Assembly (NCBI GenBank): GCA_014607495.2
Contig: CP053175.1
Span: 2,852,001 to 2,916,000 of the forward strand
Source: Carposina sasakii
Taxonomy: Eukaryota > Arthropoda > Insecta > Lepidoptera > Carposinidae
DNA length: 64,000 bases
Direction: 5' to 3'
The notes under the pieces were generated by a model, which was not told the DNA's origin, did not search any database, and saw nothing but the letters and a program-made list of their open reading frames with translations. This document shows, piece by piece, positions 1 to 10,430 of this stretch. Positions within the stretch are counted from its first letter, which is position 1. Each line of letters begins with the position of its first letter. Both the position numbers and the translations under genes were made by a program.

Positions 1-84
1 CGCACCTTGCCCCGCGCACACACACACTCAATTATCGCGATCGCGCGGCTTCGGCTGTGCTATTGCTTTTACGTAATCAGGGGG
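1..84. repeat. Family R MITE end fragment
   Basis: The run GCTATTGCTTTTACGTAATC followed by GGGGG matches the terminal arm of the R element seen near 59.3 kb. A short CA microsatellite lies just upstream. The other arm is outside the window or lost. Confidence 0.4.
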
Positions 85-175
85 CGGACATTCTCTCAGA
101 CGATGAGCTAGCAACTTGTCACACTGGTCCAATTACATCTGTCCCTGCTAAACGTGGCTCTAGAATCTATTTTAA
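85..175 (+). repeat. Family F interspersed repeat, internal fragment
   Basis: It carries the F core: TTCTCTCAGACGATGAGCTA, then GCAACTTGTCAC, then the 'ctgtccctgctaaacgtggct' block in diverged form. Both ends of the element are missing. F recurs more than 20 times in this window. Confidence 0.75.
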
Positions 176-919
176 CACCGTTCTAGCTTAGCACAGCTTG
201 CAGTCGGTCGTTCCGTCTAGTAGAAAATCACCTGGGGGGGGGGCGGTGAAAAGGGAAGCACTTCCGCCCCCACCGGGCCACTAGTTGTCCGTTTGGCCCA
301 TGTATATATTCCAATCATAGTGAGAAACTTCGATAACGCGTTCTGGGATTTGTATGGACTGCGGTTCTGTCTTACGTCCAATAGATGGCTCCGCTACGCC
401 GCTACGCCCAATGGCTCTGAGTGGAACAATCCGAATATCTATGTTCGATTCGCGTGAGCACCTCACATTTGGTTGTGTTCTTAGTTCTTATCGTCGGACG
501 GTGTTGTGCATTAAACAGCCATTACTCGATGTTGTGCTGTGAATAATTAATTTTTAAGATGTAGGTATTTCCGATTTTGAAAGAATTGATTTATTTTGGA
601 TTTTAACTGTAGGTTATTTATATATCCGTAAGTTTAGTCATACAAAAACACGTGGCTGTGTTTTCAAATTGCGGCAGCTAGAACTGAATTGTACTCGTAT
701 TACTTATAGTTGAAATAAGATGCCATAGAAATATGTATGAAACTTTGTAAAGAAAGATGTTTTTTGGATGCTTCTTACTCTTGCACACAAAAACTACGAG
801 TAACTCGTAAGTATTTAATTCTCTTCTTAGAAATCCAAATATCATAAAAACTACCCAATTTCCTAATAAACTCGAAATGAATCCAGTTCAGTTTACGGAT
901 TCAGGCATTTCTCTTCTAA
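176..919. other. No gene or assigned repeat
   Basis: Apparently non-coding. A homopolymer run of 10 G lies at 234-243, next to other G/C-rich bases, and AT-rich sequence follows. Two overlapping frames of about 60 codons on opposite strands show no recognisable motif. Confidence 0.6.
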
Positions 920-1146
920 ATATAAAAAAAAAAAAAAAAAAAATAATAATAAATATATTCACACACTTCACAACACATTGACCTAGTCCCACACTAAGAT
1001 CTATAAGGTCTTGTGTCGAGGGTACTAAGCAACGATATAAATACATAGTTAGGTATAGAAACATCAATGTTTGCACCTACCGGGATTCGAACCCAGGACC
1101 TATGGCGTCGCAGGCAGGACCACTAACAACTACACCAATCGGTCGT
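920..1146 (-). mobile_element. Family G tRNA-derived SINE
   Basis: On the minus strand, 1146-1074 resembles a tRNA: an A-box-like TGGTGTAGTTG and a B box GGTTCGAATCC followed by CGGTAGG. A body follows (reverse complement of 'cttcacaacacattgaccta') and then an A/T-simple tail at 920-955. No cloverleaf good enough for a working tRNA is visible. The same B box recurs at 22.79 kb and the body near 12.6 kb. Confidence 0.65.
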
Positions 1147-1230
1147 CAATTTCTAGACGTGATGTAAGTACTCGTATCTCTGTTATTATCAATCCATTTT
1201 GACCCCATTTCGGGATCACAACGGTGTGTA

Positions 1231-1381
1231 TACAGGGTGTAACAAAAAGGGTATGTTAAGCGAAAAGCTATGTAAATAGCCCACTATAGAGAACCTATCC
1301 ACAAAATTTAAGACTCGAAATCACATGTTTATTTTTCCAGATAGTATGGAGAATTTTTAATTATCTCAGGAATTTTCATAT
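1231..1381 (-). mobile_element. Family A MITE, one arm plus loop
   Basis: It begins TACAGGGTGTAACA and contains a full arm, but the loop is inverted relative to the copy at 5.27 kb, so this copy lies in the opposite orientation. The second arm is missing. Confidence 0.85.
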
Positions 1382-1796
1382 GTCTAGTTTTTCCTCATTA
1401 GCTGGAATAGTCTATAAAAATCCAATTATGAATATATACCGGTGCATTTCTCTATTTCACAGAAGCGCATTTTAATACATTTCTACAAAGCGCAGTCTGT
1501 TCCAAAAAGCAAGTCCCACGGATTTTCCGAGAACTAAATGATATAAGCAACAGTGTTAGGATAAACTCACTAGCGCCAGATTTCACGGGTTTTGATTACT
1601 AAAACAACTATAATGAAATTACTTACGATAATGCATTCTGAAACGTATTTCTACTATAATTATAGAAATCTGTTTTCTATGTGCAACAAAGTTCTAACGA
1701 TTTCTAGAAAATAAATTACTTGCATTCAAAAGCTTTCAAGTAAATTAAAATATTCAAATGTGTTTAATTTATTACGTAAAATAAAAAATATTATAC
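1382..1796. other. No gene or assigned repeat
   Basis: AT-rich, no frame of note on either strand, and no match to the families described here. Confidence 0.5.
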
Positions 1797-1843
1797 TGCT
1801 AGCGAACGCCCGTGACTCCGTCTACCTGACCTTTTAGTCTATG
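1797..1843 (-). repeat. Helitron-like (H) 3'-end scrap
   Basis: CTAGCGAACGCCCGTGACTC is a diverged copy of the H terminus (CTAGTGGACGCCCGCGACTC, as read on the plus strand). Only the terminal 45 bases are recognisable. Confidence 0.45.
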
Positions 1844-1868
1844 TGTTTTTCTGATGTAGGTACTTTAA

Positions 1869-1985
1869 GCTCTATTATATTCATATTCTTTATTGTGCAG
1901 ACATAGATAAAAATAACACAATTATAAAATTATTGCACAAAGGCGAGCTTACATCTATAAAAGATCTCATCCAGCTAAGTAGAAG
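1869..1985 (-). repeat. LINE 3'-end fragment
   Basis: Read on the minus strand it gives a hairpin-like 'ctggatgagatctttt..gtaagctcgcctttg', then a short 3' region and an AATAAAGAATATGAATA-type tail. The same 3' end, in a different state of decay, is at 11.71 kb and inside the nest at 41.7 kb. Confidence 0.55.
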
Positions 1986-2459
1986 AAATAAAAAAAGACT
2001 ACAGAAGAGGTAAAATACATGTGCACAGAAAAAAAGACAGATAACAAAAAATAAACAAATGCTATACCAAGTTACATACATATTCCATAATAACCTACTA
2101 CCTAATAACTTTATAGAGACAAATAGTGCTCCTTAAGTCTTTTCTTAATTCTGTCTTTTGTTTTTTCTTTTAACTTTTATCTATACATATGTAAAAATAT
2201 AACGGAGCGCTGTCTGTACGAGTACAAGAAAGATATATAAGAAAAAGCGGGTGGGGCTGTGTCGGGGCACACGGCCGTTGGTTTTAACGTGAAACGTCTA
2301 TGTTAGCGAATCGCTTTTAAAGTAAAAGATTGAAATGAAAACAAGATGGACGCTGTTTTAAGTATTTTAATAAAAAAAGAACAGGTACGTAATAGAAACA
2401 TAAAATACATAGCAAATGTTTATATATTTATTGTCACTTTCTGGTTATTTTAAATAGCA

Positions 2460-2650
2460 GCCGCCCACGACTTCGTCCGCGTGAGGGGGCGTTGTACCCG
2501 TGCGAAGCCGGGCAGGTTGTTGTATAGACTGTAGCCTTCCTTGGTAAATGGGCTATCTAACACTGAAAGAATTTTTCAAATCAGACCAGTAGTTCCTGAG
2601 ATTAGCGCGTTCAAACAAACAAACAAACAAACTCTTCAGCTTTATAATAT
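2460..2650 (-). repeat. Helitron-like variant fragment
   Basis: 'gcccacgacttcgtccgcgt' followed by 'cccgtgcgaagccgggcagg' corresponds to two 3'-end subtypes of CTAG-ended elements, here side by side. The later stretch 'ccagtagttcctgagattag' is the conserved internal block of family H. An (AAAC)n microsatellite lies near 2611-2631. Confidence 0.5.
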
Positions 2651-3053
2651 TTTATAGATATAAATACTGTCCAAATTACACTTATTTTTGTATAAATCAA
2701 TCGGTTCAAATAAACTTGACAAACACACGAAAGAATCACCACGCTATAAAGTCGGAGTCACGAGTTACACTGAATAGAAACAAGCGTGAGCGCCGGTTTC
2801 GCACAGTTATCGCAGTATCCCTCCCCCGCCGCCCCGCTTGACCCCGACACGAACTCAATGTCATAACAGCGAGCTGACTATATAAGTGAAATATTTACAC
2901 CACATTTTTGTTTCCAAGACTAATAGTTTTTTAATTATTAAGGTACGATGATATAGACCTTTTCGTTACGGTCCAGTTTTTAAACCTGGTACCCGTATGT
3001 TTCGGCGCGATTTTAAAGACGTTTCACGTTTTTTTTATTTTGTAGGCGAGACC

Positions 3054-3132
3054 GAGTTTCTTAGTCGACTCTTACGACATGCACGGAAGGAGATGCAGCT
3101 GATGTATTCTAGTGTAGCCCTGCATCAGTACA
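3054..3132 (-). repeat. Family F fragment
   Basis: 'gagtttcttagtcgactctt' followed by 'acgacatgcacggaaggag' and 'atgcagctgatgtattctag' is the 5' third of F on the minus strand. It makes up part of an open frame at 2997-3245, so that frame is not a gene. Confidence 0.8.
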
Positions 3133-3419
3133 TGACTATCGATCGAGAAATAATGTTACATTGTCTAAGTAAGGCTCGTGCATCGCATGCAGTGTCGTTT
3201 AATCGCTTCGTTGCACGCTGTACATTGCTTGTGGAAGTTAATTAATTATTCATGCTGCTTATTGAATAAAATACCTTTGAAAAGCTGTTTTTAAAGGTTC
3301 TGTAAAGAAGTGTTGCTTGCACGAAGAAAATTAAAATTACTATCCAGTTATTTCAAATGAATTGTATTATTTCCTCAAAGGTTTTTTTTTACCAGGTATA
3401 ATTTTGCTATTAGATAGAT

Positions 3420-3548
3420 CCTACCTACCGTCCTACCTACCGTCCTACCTACTGTCCTACCTACCGTCCTACCTACCGTCCTACCTACCGTCCTACCTAC
3501 CGTCCTACCTACCGTCCTACCTACCGTCCTACCTACCGTCCTACCTAC
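3420..3548. repeat. 12-bp minisatellite (CCTACCTACCGT)n
   Basis: About 10.75 near-identical head-to-tail units of CCTACCTACCGT. Unit 3 has a T for C. Because the period is divisible by three it gives an open frame of repeated Ser-Tyr-Leu-Pro, which I read as an artefact. Confidence 0.97.
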
Positions 3549-4737
3549 TTTTTTGTGTTTGAATTCCTCAATTCATTCCTTTCCATTCATTCCTAGCTAT
3601 GCTAAACATGGACCTGTTGCGTACTCCATACCCTGAATACAACCAAAGTAGGTAAATCACAGTTTTAGTTTTCCAATCTCACTTATTTTCAAAATGAAAT
3701 TGGATTCCGTTTGCGTTGTCTTTTAGAGAATAAAGCTAATTAATAGGTAAACATCGTTATTTACATATTATCCCGCACCGCCGGATCCAGCAAGCCTCAA
3801 AATGTGCTGGATTTTGCTCAATTGCTGGATCTAGCATTGTGATCCCTATACCTAATATCAGTGACACAACACAATACAGAACGCCCAACTGAGATCCAGT
3901 TTAATAAATCATATGCGCAACAAAAGAATTTCCACAAAAGGGAACACGAGTACTTCAAAATAATTCTCAAACAGGGAATAAGCCTGTTTCATGCTTATAC
4001 CACGATTTCTTTAGCAATTGAAGTGTTTTAATGTGAATTGCATGCAGGGATACACATGAGGGCTTATGAGTTACGAACGTAAAGGTGGATGCTGACTCGA
4101 GCGGTTCGAGCGAATTGAAACGAACTTTGAAAATTTCTTAAAATAAAGGAAAACTTAAAATTCCGTTAAAAATGCACCCGTTATTCTCTTAGATGATATT
4201 ATATCTTAATTGAGTGACAGCATTCAAAATATGGCACTATAATTAGAAACTCATGGCCCTCTTTTTTGAACATTTTATAAGAGACCCCGCCTCTACCCAT
4301 AATCACGTCTCTAGTTTTCCTATTAAAGATTTTTTCCGGCCCAAAAGTGTAGGTAATTTGGATCGACATCTTTTATATTTTTAAATAGATGCGTTCTAAT
4401 AGGCACCATTATCCATTTTCTTACATAATATCTGTTTCGTTCGCACCGCCACAATCAGACACAATCTTAAGAGTTCAACCACGGGAGCATATTGTAATAG
4501 CTCAGGGCAATTTTGCGTCTTCTTTCGTCTTGTACGTTTATTTTTCTTTTTCCATACATCGTATACGTCAAGTGTAATCTTATGCTTGATTTGACTGTTT
4601 AATATCAATGCTTTTGTGTTCTTTCTTTTAAAATTGAATTATTTACTTTTGCGCGGTGCGGATCAAATTCTTTGATCAATGTGGTAATTGTTTCTTTGTC
4701 GTTGTTGGATTTAAGATGATGTTAAAAGTGAATTCGT
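3549..4737. other. 1.2 kb without recognised gene or repeat
   Basis: AT-rich sequence. Frames of 62-70 codons at 4.39-4.61 kb overlap on opposite strands and contain no recognisable domain. Confidence 0.5.
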
Positions 4738-5006
4738 ATACAGGGTGTAACAGAAAGGGTATGTTAAGCGAAAACCTATGTAAATATCCCACTATAGAGA
4801 ACCTATTTTCAAAATTAGAGATTCGAAATCACATGTTTATTTTTCAAGATTGTATGAAGATTCCTGAGTTGTGTAGGAATTCTCCATACTATCTGGAAAA
4901 ATAAACATGTGATTTCGAGTCTGAAATTTTGTGGATAGGTTCCTTGTAGTGGGCTATTTACGTAGGTTTTCGCTTAACATACCCTTTCTGTTACATCCTG
5001 TATATA
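4738..5006. mobile_element. Family A palindromic MITE, complete
   Basis: Two arms of roughly 110 bp are imperfect reverse complements around a short loop. The outer ends are TACAGGGTGTAACA and TGTTACATCCTGTA, and both are flanked by TA. This is typical of a non-autonomous Tc1/mariner-type element. It has no coding capacity, and the frames inside it are shadows. Confidence 0.9.
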
Positions 5007-5269
5007 CTTTTGCTTGTTTATTTATACAGACTAGTTTTGCAATGATAATAAGCATACTTTCAAGATTGACACTGTCAAAACACGGGGACCAGATGCTCAT
5101 CGCCTCTACCGGGAAATTTCAAATATATTACGCGAAAGCTCCCGTGACCAGAATGTTGGTCTCTTTTTTGCGCAAAAATTAGCATTGCCATACAACGTGG
5201 CAATGCCGGTAGAAGGCAACTTTGTAAATATATTTAATTTCGTGTAGATTAAATTAATTTTTAGTTTTA

Positions 5270-5534
5270 TACAGAGTGTAACAGAAAGGGTATGTTAAGC
5301 GAAAAGCTATGTAAATAGCCCACTATAGAGAACCTATTTCCAAAATTTGAGACTCGAAATCACATTTTTATTTTTCAAGATTGTATGAAAATTCCTGAGA
5401 TATTTAAAAATTCTCCATACTGTCGGGAAAAATAAACATGTGATTTCGGGTCTCAAATTTTGTGAATAGGTTCTCTACAGTGGGCTATTTACATAGCTTT
5501 TCGCTTAACATACCCTTTTTGTTACACCCTGTAT
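5270..5534. mobile_element. Family A palindromic MITE, complete
   Basis: Second complete copy, only 263 bp after the previous one. Its outer motif is TACAGAGTGTAACA on the left and TGTTACACCCTGTA on the right. The arms pair over nearly their full length, so a transcript would fold into a long hairpin. Confidence 0.92.
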
Positions 5535-5645
5535 AATGTAGTTAGTATTTGTAATAACGTAATTATTTATATTTTGTGTATTGTTTGAATTGTATATTTA
5601 AATATATTTTCTAAGCATATAATATATTTTTATTACCTCATCATT

Positions 5646-5927
5646 CTTCTATGCTGATCTGGGAGTGAAAAAAAAGACGTATAATAGGTACTATAGCTGC
5701 TTCTCTTCCCGGGCATACTGTACAAGTCAGTAGAGGGACAAGAGGGTCTTGGTGTTTTGTAGGCGATGGGCTGACCACCTGTCACTACTAACCGAACTTG
5801 TACATCACAACTATACCCTCAAAATTGGTCAGAAGTGGCACCATGTGGTTCTATCGGCCCTTGGTGCTCTGCCTACCCCGTAAGGGATAAAGGCGTAATT
5901 ATATATATGTATGTATGTATTTTAGAA
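5646..5927 (+). mobile_element. Family E SINE-like element, near full length
   Basis: Starts 'ttctatgctgatctgggagt', runs through 'cttcccgggcatactgtaca', and ends 'taccccgtaagggataaagg' followed by a (GTAT)n tail at 5908-5920. This is the longest E copy here and defines the family. The RTE remnant begins immediately after its tail. Confidence 0.75.
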
Positions 5928-6998
5928 GCGTTCGTGGACTATGAGAAGGCCTTTGATTCGATCGAGACATGGGCAGTGTTGCGGTCTCTCCAGCGGTGCC
6001 ATATTGACCATCGATATATCGAAGTGCTGAAGTGTTTATACAGCAATGCCACCATGTCGGTACGAGTACAGGAGCGGAGCACTGAGCCGATTTCATTGCA
6101 GACAAGGAGATGTTATTTCTCCGAAGCTCTTCACCAATGCAGTGGAAGACGCCTTTAAACTTCTCGAATGGAAAGGACTCGGTATCAATATCAATGGCGA
6201 ATACATCACTCACCTTCGGTTCGCAGACGACATCGTGGTCATGGCAGAATCGCTGAAGGATCTAAGCACAATGCTCGATGGCCTCAATCGAGTCTCCCAA
6301 CAGGTGGGCCTGAAGATGAACATGGACGAGACGAAGATCATGTCGAACGTCCATGTGCCGCCCACTCCTGTACTGGTTGGGAGCTCGATGCTTGAAGTTG
6401 TTGACGAGTATGTTTACCTGGGACAGACGGTCAAACTAGGTAAGTCCAACTTTGAGAAGGAGGTAACTCGGCGAATCCAACTCGGCTGGGCAGCGTTCGG
6501 GAAACTACGAACCTTATTTGTGTCCAAGATACCCCAGTCCTTAAAGACGAAGGTATTCAACCAGTGCGTGCTGCCGGTGATGACTTACGGTGCCGAGACG
6601 TGGTCTCTAACTATGTGTCTCATAAAAAAGTTCAGGATCGCACAGCGAGCGATGGAGAGAGCTATGCTTGGGATCTCTCTGCGTGATCGAATCAGAAATG
6701 AGGAGATCCGCAGACGTAGAAAGATCACCGACATAGCTGAACGGTCCAGCAAGCTGAATGGCAATGGGCTGGGCACATAGCTCGAAGAACTGATGGCCGA
6801 TGGAGTCGGAAAGTTCTAGAGTGGATACCACGTATCGGCAAGCGCAGCGTGGGAAGGCCACCCGCGCGGTGGACGGATGACCTGGTCAAGGTTGCGGGCG
6901 TCAGTTGGATGCAGGCTGCTTCCGACCGGTCGGAGTGGAGGTTGTTGGGGGAGGCCTATGTCCAACAGTGGACTTCTCAGGGCTGTAAATGATGATGT
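5928..6998 (+). pseudogene. RTE-clade LINE reverse transcriptase, 5'-truncated, two frameshifts
   Basis: Remnant of a lepidopteran RTE-type non-LTR retrotransposon. Only the reverse transcriptase C-terminal half remains, and the endonuclease domain is absent. Reading starts at the FVDYEKAFDSIE block (frame 3). A deletion of about 10 bases near 6103 moves the frame to one containing RQGDVISPKLFTNAVEDAF, and the catalytic FADD box lies at 6220-6231. Near 6757 a single missing base creates a stop at 6778-6780. The original frame resumes just after it, with a GHIARRTDGRW-type segment and then VGRPPARWTDDLVKVAG, and ends at a TGA at 6990-6992. A short (GAT)n tail closes the element. The clade is assigned by eye from motif order. 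The element cannot encode an active enzyme. Confidence 0.9.
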
Positions 6999-7030
6999 AT
7001 TTTAGGAAGTAGTATTGTATGTGTATACTA

Positions 7031-7473
7031 TACATATACACACGGCTGTCTTCCTAAAAATTAGGTAGCCAGATCTGCACGATCACGAAGAAGATCCTAT
7101 AGTCACGTTTAGCATAGTGGGGTTAGATGTTAAAGATCAGTGTTGCTAGCTTATCGCCTGAGAGAACGCCCTCTAAATTCCTTAGGGGCTATCCATATAT
7201 TACGTCACAGGTTAAGGGGGTGAGGGGAGGTCCTAAATTTCGTGACGTCACATTCTCATTCTAAAATCTCTAAATATAAATTTGCAAAAAAAGCTTAAAT
7301 GTGACGTCACACTAGGGAGGGGGGTCTCACAAATGTTACCAGCTGTGACAAGAAGGGGGGGAGGGGCAAAATATCATGAAATTCGTGTGACGTAATTTAT
7401 GGATGACCCCTTAGCCAACTCTAACGACATGCATAGGAGGAAATGGAGGTGATGTATGAATCCATCAGCACAG
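7031..7473 (-). mobile_element. Family F element split by a nested MITE
   Basis: The two F parts are 7031-7184 ('cacacggctgtcttcc' to 'ctctaaattcc') and 7411-7473 (diverged 'actcttacgacatgcacgga'). The F sequence continues correctly once the inserted block and one copy of TTA are removed. Confidence 0.8.
7185..7410. mobile_element. PIF/Harbinger-like MITE inserted in F
   Basis: Terminal inverted repeats are GGGGCTATCCATATATTACG on the left and the reverse complement of GGGGTCATCCATAAATTACG on the right. The 226-bp element is flanked by TTA at 7182-7184 and 7411-7413. A 3-bp TTA duplication with GGG-starting ends fits PIF/Harbinger. Internal subterminal GTGACGTCAC palindromes repeat. No coding capacity. 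Confidence 0.88.
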
Positions 7474-7483
7474 GAAATAAATA

Positions 7484-7728
7484 CATTAAATAAATAATCT
7501 AACATGGCGGAATTTTGTTCACGGGGCGCCCACTTGTATACATAAATGTCTAGTATATCTATCGTAGTTTATCGGTCAGAATACCTTTATTATTATTATG
7601 TAAACATCATATCAATTTACAAATAAACGCATGCGTCAACTATCTGGATGTTTGATGTACTTATAGGACAAGCCAGGGGAAATAAAAAATGTATAGGTAA
7701 ATTATTCACATAGTAGGTACCTACACTA
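7484..7728. other. No gene or assigned repeat
   Basis: AT-rich linker with no recognised family. Confidence 0.4.
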
Positions 7729-7956
7729 TAAAGGGTTTTTTTTGTTGCCACCCTTAACGAAGGGCACGTACTCTATACATCAAATAAAGTACGTTTATTT
7801 TTCATAGACAGATATTAATTATTTCTCTTATCTTGCTACGCGCGTCTATGTGCATTAATGTAAAAAAACGCAGATGCTTCCATGGAGAAAAATCATCCTG
7901 ATGATGAGGAGATTCCGTAGTTTTCGGGAACGTTGACGACCAAAAATCATTCTGTA
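7729..7956 (+). mobile_element. Family C MITE, internally deleted
   Basis: The left end carries the C block 'ttgccacccttaacgaaggg' and the right end 'gttttcgggaacgttgacga' followed by a degenerate TGTA. The middle third of the element, including the TCAACTTTGGACCC block, is missing. Its frame at 7802-7990 is a shadow. Confidence 0.8.
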
Positions 7957-8507
7957 TATCGGTGGTCGTTTTAGAAAATGTCTTGGTCATGACAAGTCCA
8001 CTGTTAACTTACCTACTACATTATACTAGATATTTAACACGCACTGCTCACTCAACCCTTCATCGAGTGCCTTCAAGGGCTCTCATAGTTACACTAAGAA
8101 TACGGGCGTTACAGTACGCCATTTTTAAACTTTATGTCAAACGAAATGTAGATCTACAAATTGCCTTATTCCTTATCTTTATAGTAAATCCAACTCTAAT
8201 TTGTAAGCTGTAAAATTGTAATTATCGTAGGCATGGAGAAATTAACGTTTGTACTATAATTTTAGTTTTCTAAAATGCTACCGTTAATGGGCAGTTAAAA
8301 GTGCTTTATTAACTTCAAGTTTTGGCGCTAGTGTGTATTTGGTTTTGACACTTTTTTATATGTTTACTTTTAGTTCCGTAAAAAACCCGCCAGTAATGGT
8401 CAATGAGAAGTAAAGTGTGTTAGTTTTATGAGAAGCAAGTAGGTAAAATACCTTTGAAAAGTTCTAAAATAACCCGGTTAAATGAAGAAAGGCATTGTAT
8501 AGGAATA

Positions 8508-8654
8508 TACAGGCTGTAACAAAAAGGGTATGTTAAGCGAATAGCCCACTGTAGAGAACCTATACATAAAATTTGAGACTCGAAATCACAAGTTTATTTT
8601 TCAAGATTGTATGAAAATTTCTGAGATATTCAAAAATTCTCCATACTATCTAGT
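8508..8654 (+). mobile_element. Family A MITE, one arm plus loop
   Basis: Begins TACAGGCTGTAACA and ends after the loop 'aaaattctccatactatct'. The right arm is lost. A short internal deletion removes the 'aaagctatgtaa' segment. Confidence 0.85.
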
Positions 8655-9066
8655 AGAAAGAGTTTTCTAGTCCTCAAAAGGCACCGTCTATTAGTTCTCT
8701 TAAAATAAAAATATCTTAACTTAGCTCTAACTTAGAGCTTAATTCTCACTTCGGCACTTAATTCGAGATTTATATCTTATACTTTGGGTAAGGCATCTAT
8801 GCAGAAAATGTCCTTTTGTCAATGTTTACCCACCTTATAAACCGCAATCTCAGATATTTATGAATAGTTCTTTTAATATATGTTGATTTCTAATTAACAA
8901 CAACACTGAAAATCTTACATGTTAATGTCACTGAGGATTCAACTTCAATACTACTCGTATATGTAGTGTTGAAGACATTAAAATGTAATCTTTCCATGTT
9001 GTTAGTTAGAAATCGACACTCTAAAATAAATAAAATCTAAGTTATCCTTATATACCAATATATTTT

Positions 9067-9419
9067 TATAAAATTATTAATAAAGAAATGGAAAAAATTC
9101 CTCACCCGGGTGGGAATCGAACCCACGACCTCTGCATTCCGCGTGTCAGTGCTCTAACCACTGAGCCACCGGGTCAATTACTCGGATGACGAATTTTACC
9201 ATCTCTTTTCTAAATTACATATTGGCAACGTTATTTTTCATCCCGATAGCTATACACTAGCCAAATCTCGGCAAACAAAGCTGAATCCCTCAGCACAATG
9301 TTTAAAGATGAAACGATCAACCATATCCTAACGGATTATATTAATGGAGAAGTGTTTTTATAAATTTATCTTAGTCAAGATATTATATATTATAAAATTA
9401 TTAATAAAGAAATGGAAAA
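9067..9419 (-). mobile_element. tRNA-related SINE-like insertion between 29-bp direct repeats
   Basis: A tRNA-like block occupies 9172-9105 on the minus strand: D-arm-like GGCTCAGTGGTTAGAGC and T-arm GTGGGTTCGATTCCCAC, with six of seven acceptor pairs possible. The anticodon stem does not pair, so I call it SINE-derived, not a tRNA gene. The block sits between two identical 29-base direct repeats (9067-9095 and 9391-9419), which are either a long target duplication or two copies of the element's own tail. Confidence 0.6.
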
Positions 9420-9903
9420 TATATTTTTTACACAGCATGATTATAGGTAGACCTCTCGTCATTTTATAAAAACTGGCACTAGTCAATCTATATAAAATGA
9501 ATAATTAACTGTTTTAGACCAGATTTTCAAAGTTAAATCTTATAAATACCTACAATAATCATAATTGCCGACGTTGCTTGTATCAAATTATGACAATAGA
9601 CACCTAGCCATCACTAAATCTACCAACTTAAAACAACAATTAACAAATAAATAAATAAATAAACTTCATCAATGATTTCACACGACCCTTTTAAGCACAA
9701 TCTGTGGGTTTTACACAGCTATCTTTGCCCAACTTTAACAGATAAGTCAGAGCTCCCGATTTTCCCGAGCATTTTCTATTGGAATGGTTGGACGTATAAT
9801 AAATTTAAAACAACTTAGATTTAAAACGATTCGTAAAGTGAATTAGTTATTTTATTGCGCGTCAGTTAGGTACCTACATCTATACATATACAATACAATA
9901 CAT

Positions 9904-10199
9904 AAACAATGCTGGAAAACGATGTAAATAAAAAAAAAAACTTGATCAGGTGAAATTTATAGTGTCCAGTGTTTATGCCAGTTTTTTCATAGACAGAAAT
10001 AAATTATTTCTTGTGAAAAAATCTTGCCACGCGCGTCTATGTGCATTTATGCAGAAAACGTAGTCTATTTACTCAACTTTGGACCCTACTATCTTGGAAA
10101 CCAGACACCACCCAGGTGTGCTTCCATGGAGAAAAATGATCGTGATGATGAGGAGATTCCGTAGTTTTCGGGAACGTTGGCGACGAAATAACACCCTGA
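9904..10199 (+). mobile_element. Family C MITE, 5'-truncated
   Basis: Starts inside the element at 'aatgctggaaaacgatgtaa' and runs to a degenerate end ACACCCTGA. It retains the central 'cgcgcgtctatgtgcattta' and the 'gaaccagacac' type blocks, and so shows the part deleted in the 7.7 kb copy. Confidence 0.85.
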
Positions 10200-10244
10200 A
10201 TTACATACTATACTATAGAACGGAGTTATTTTATTATACCTTAT

Positions 10245-10430
10245 TATACATACATACCTACACACGGCTCTGTTTAAAAAATGGGGCCAGAACTGCAGAA
10301 CTACAAAGGATGTCCTACAGCCACGTAAAGTAACAAGTTGCTGGCTCATCGCCTGAGAGAACGCCCCTGAGTTCCTTAGTCGACTTTTACGACATGCACG
10401 GAAAAAGATGCAGGTGAATGTATTTTATTG
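10245..10430 (-). mobile_element. Family F element
   Basis: Minus-strand F from the (TACA)n tail side ('cacacggctctgtttaaaaa') through 'ctcatcgcctgagagaacgc' to 'gacatgcacggaaaaagatg'. Near full length except for the extreme 5' end. Confidence 0.8.

Noticed and set aside
234..243. G-run as a possible G-quadruplex regulatory element
   Set aside because: A single homopolymer, as at 55.04 kb, without spaced G-tracts or an associated gene.
3362..3562. Frame encoding tandem Ser-Tyr-Leu-Pro repeats
   Set aside because: Produced by a 12-bp minisatellite with no surrounding coding signal.
5899..6213. Minus-strand frame opposite the RTE reverse transcriptase
   Set aside because: It is a shadow of the coding strand, where the FADD and YEKAF motifs are found.
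9105..9172. Possible functional tRNA gene on the minus strand
   Set aside because: D and T arms look good, but the anticodon stem does not pair and the block is embedded in a SINE-like unit.
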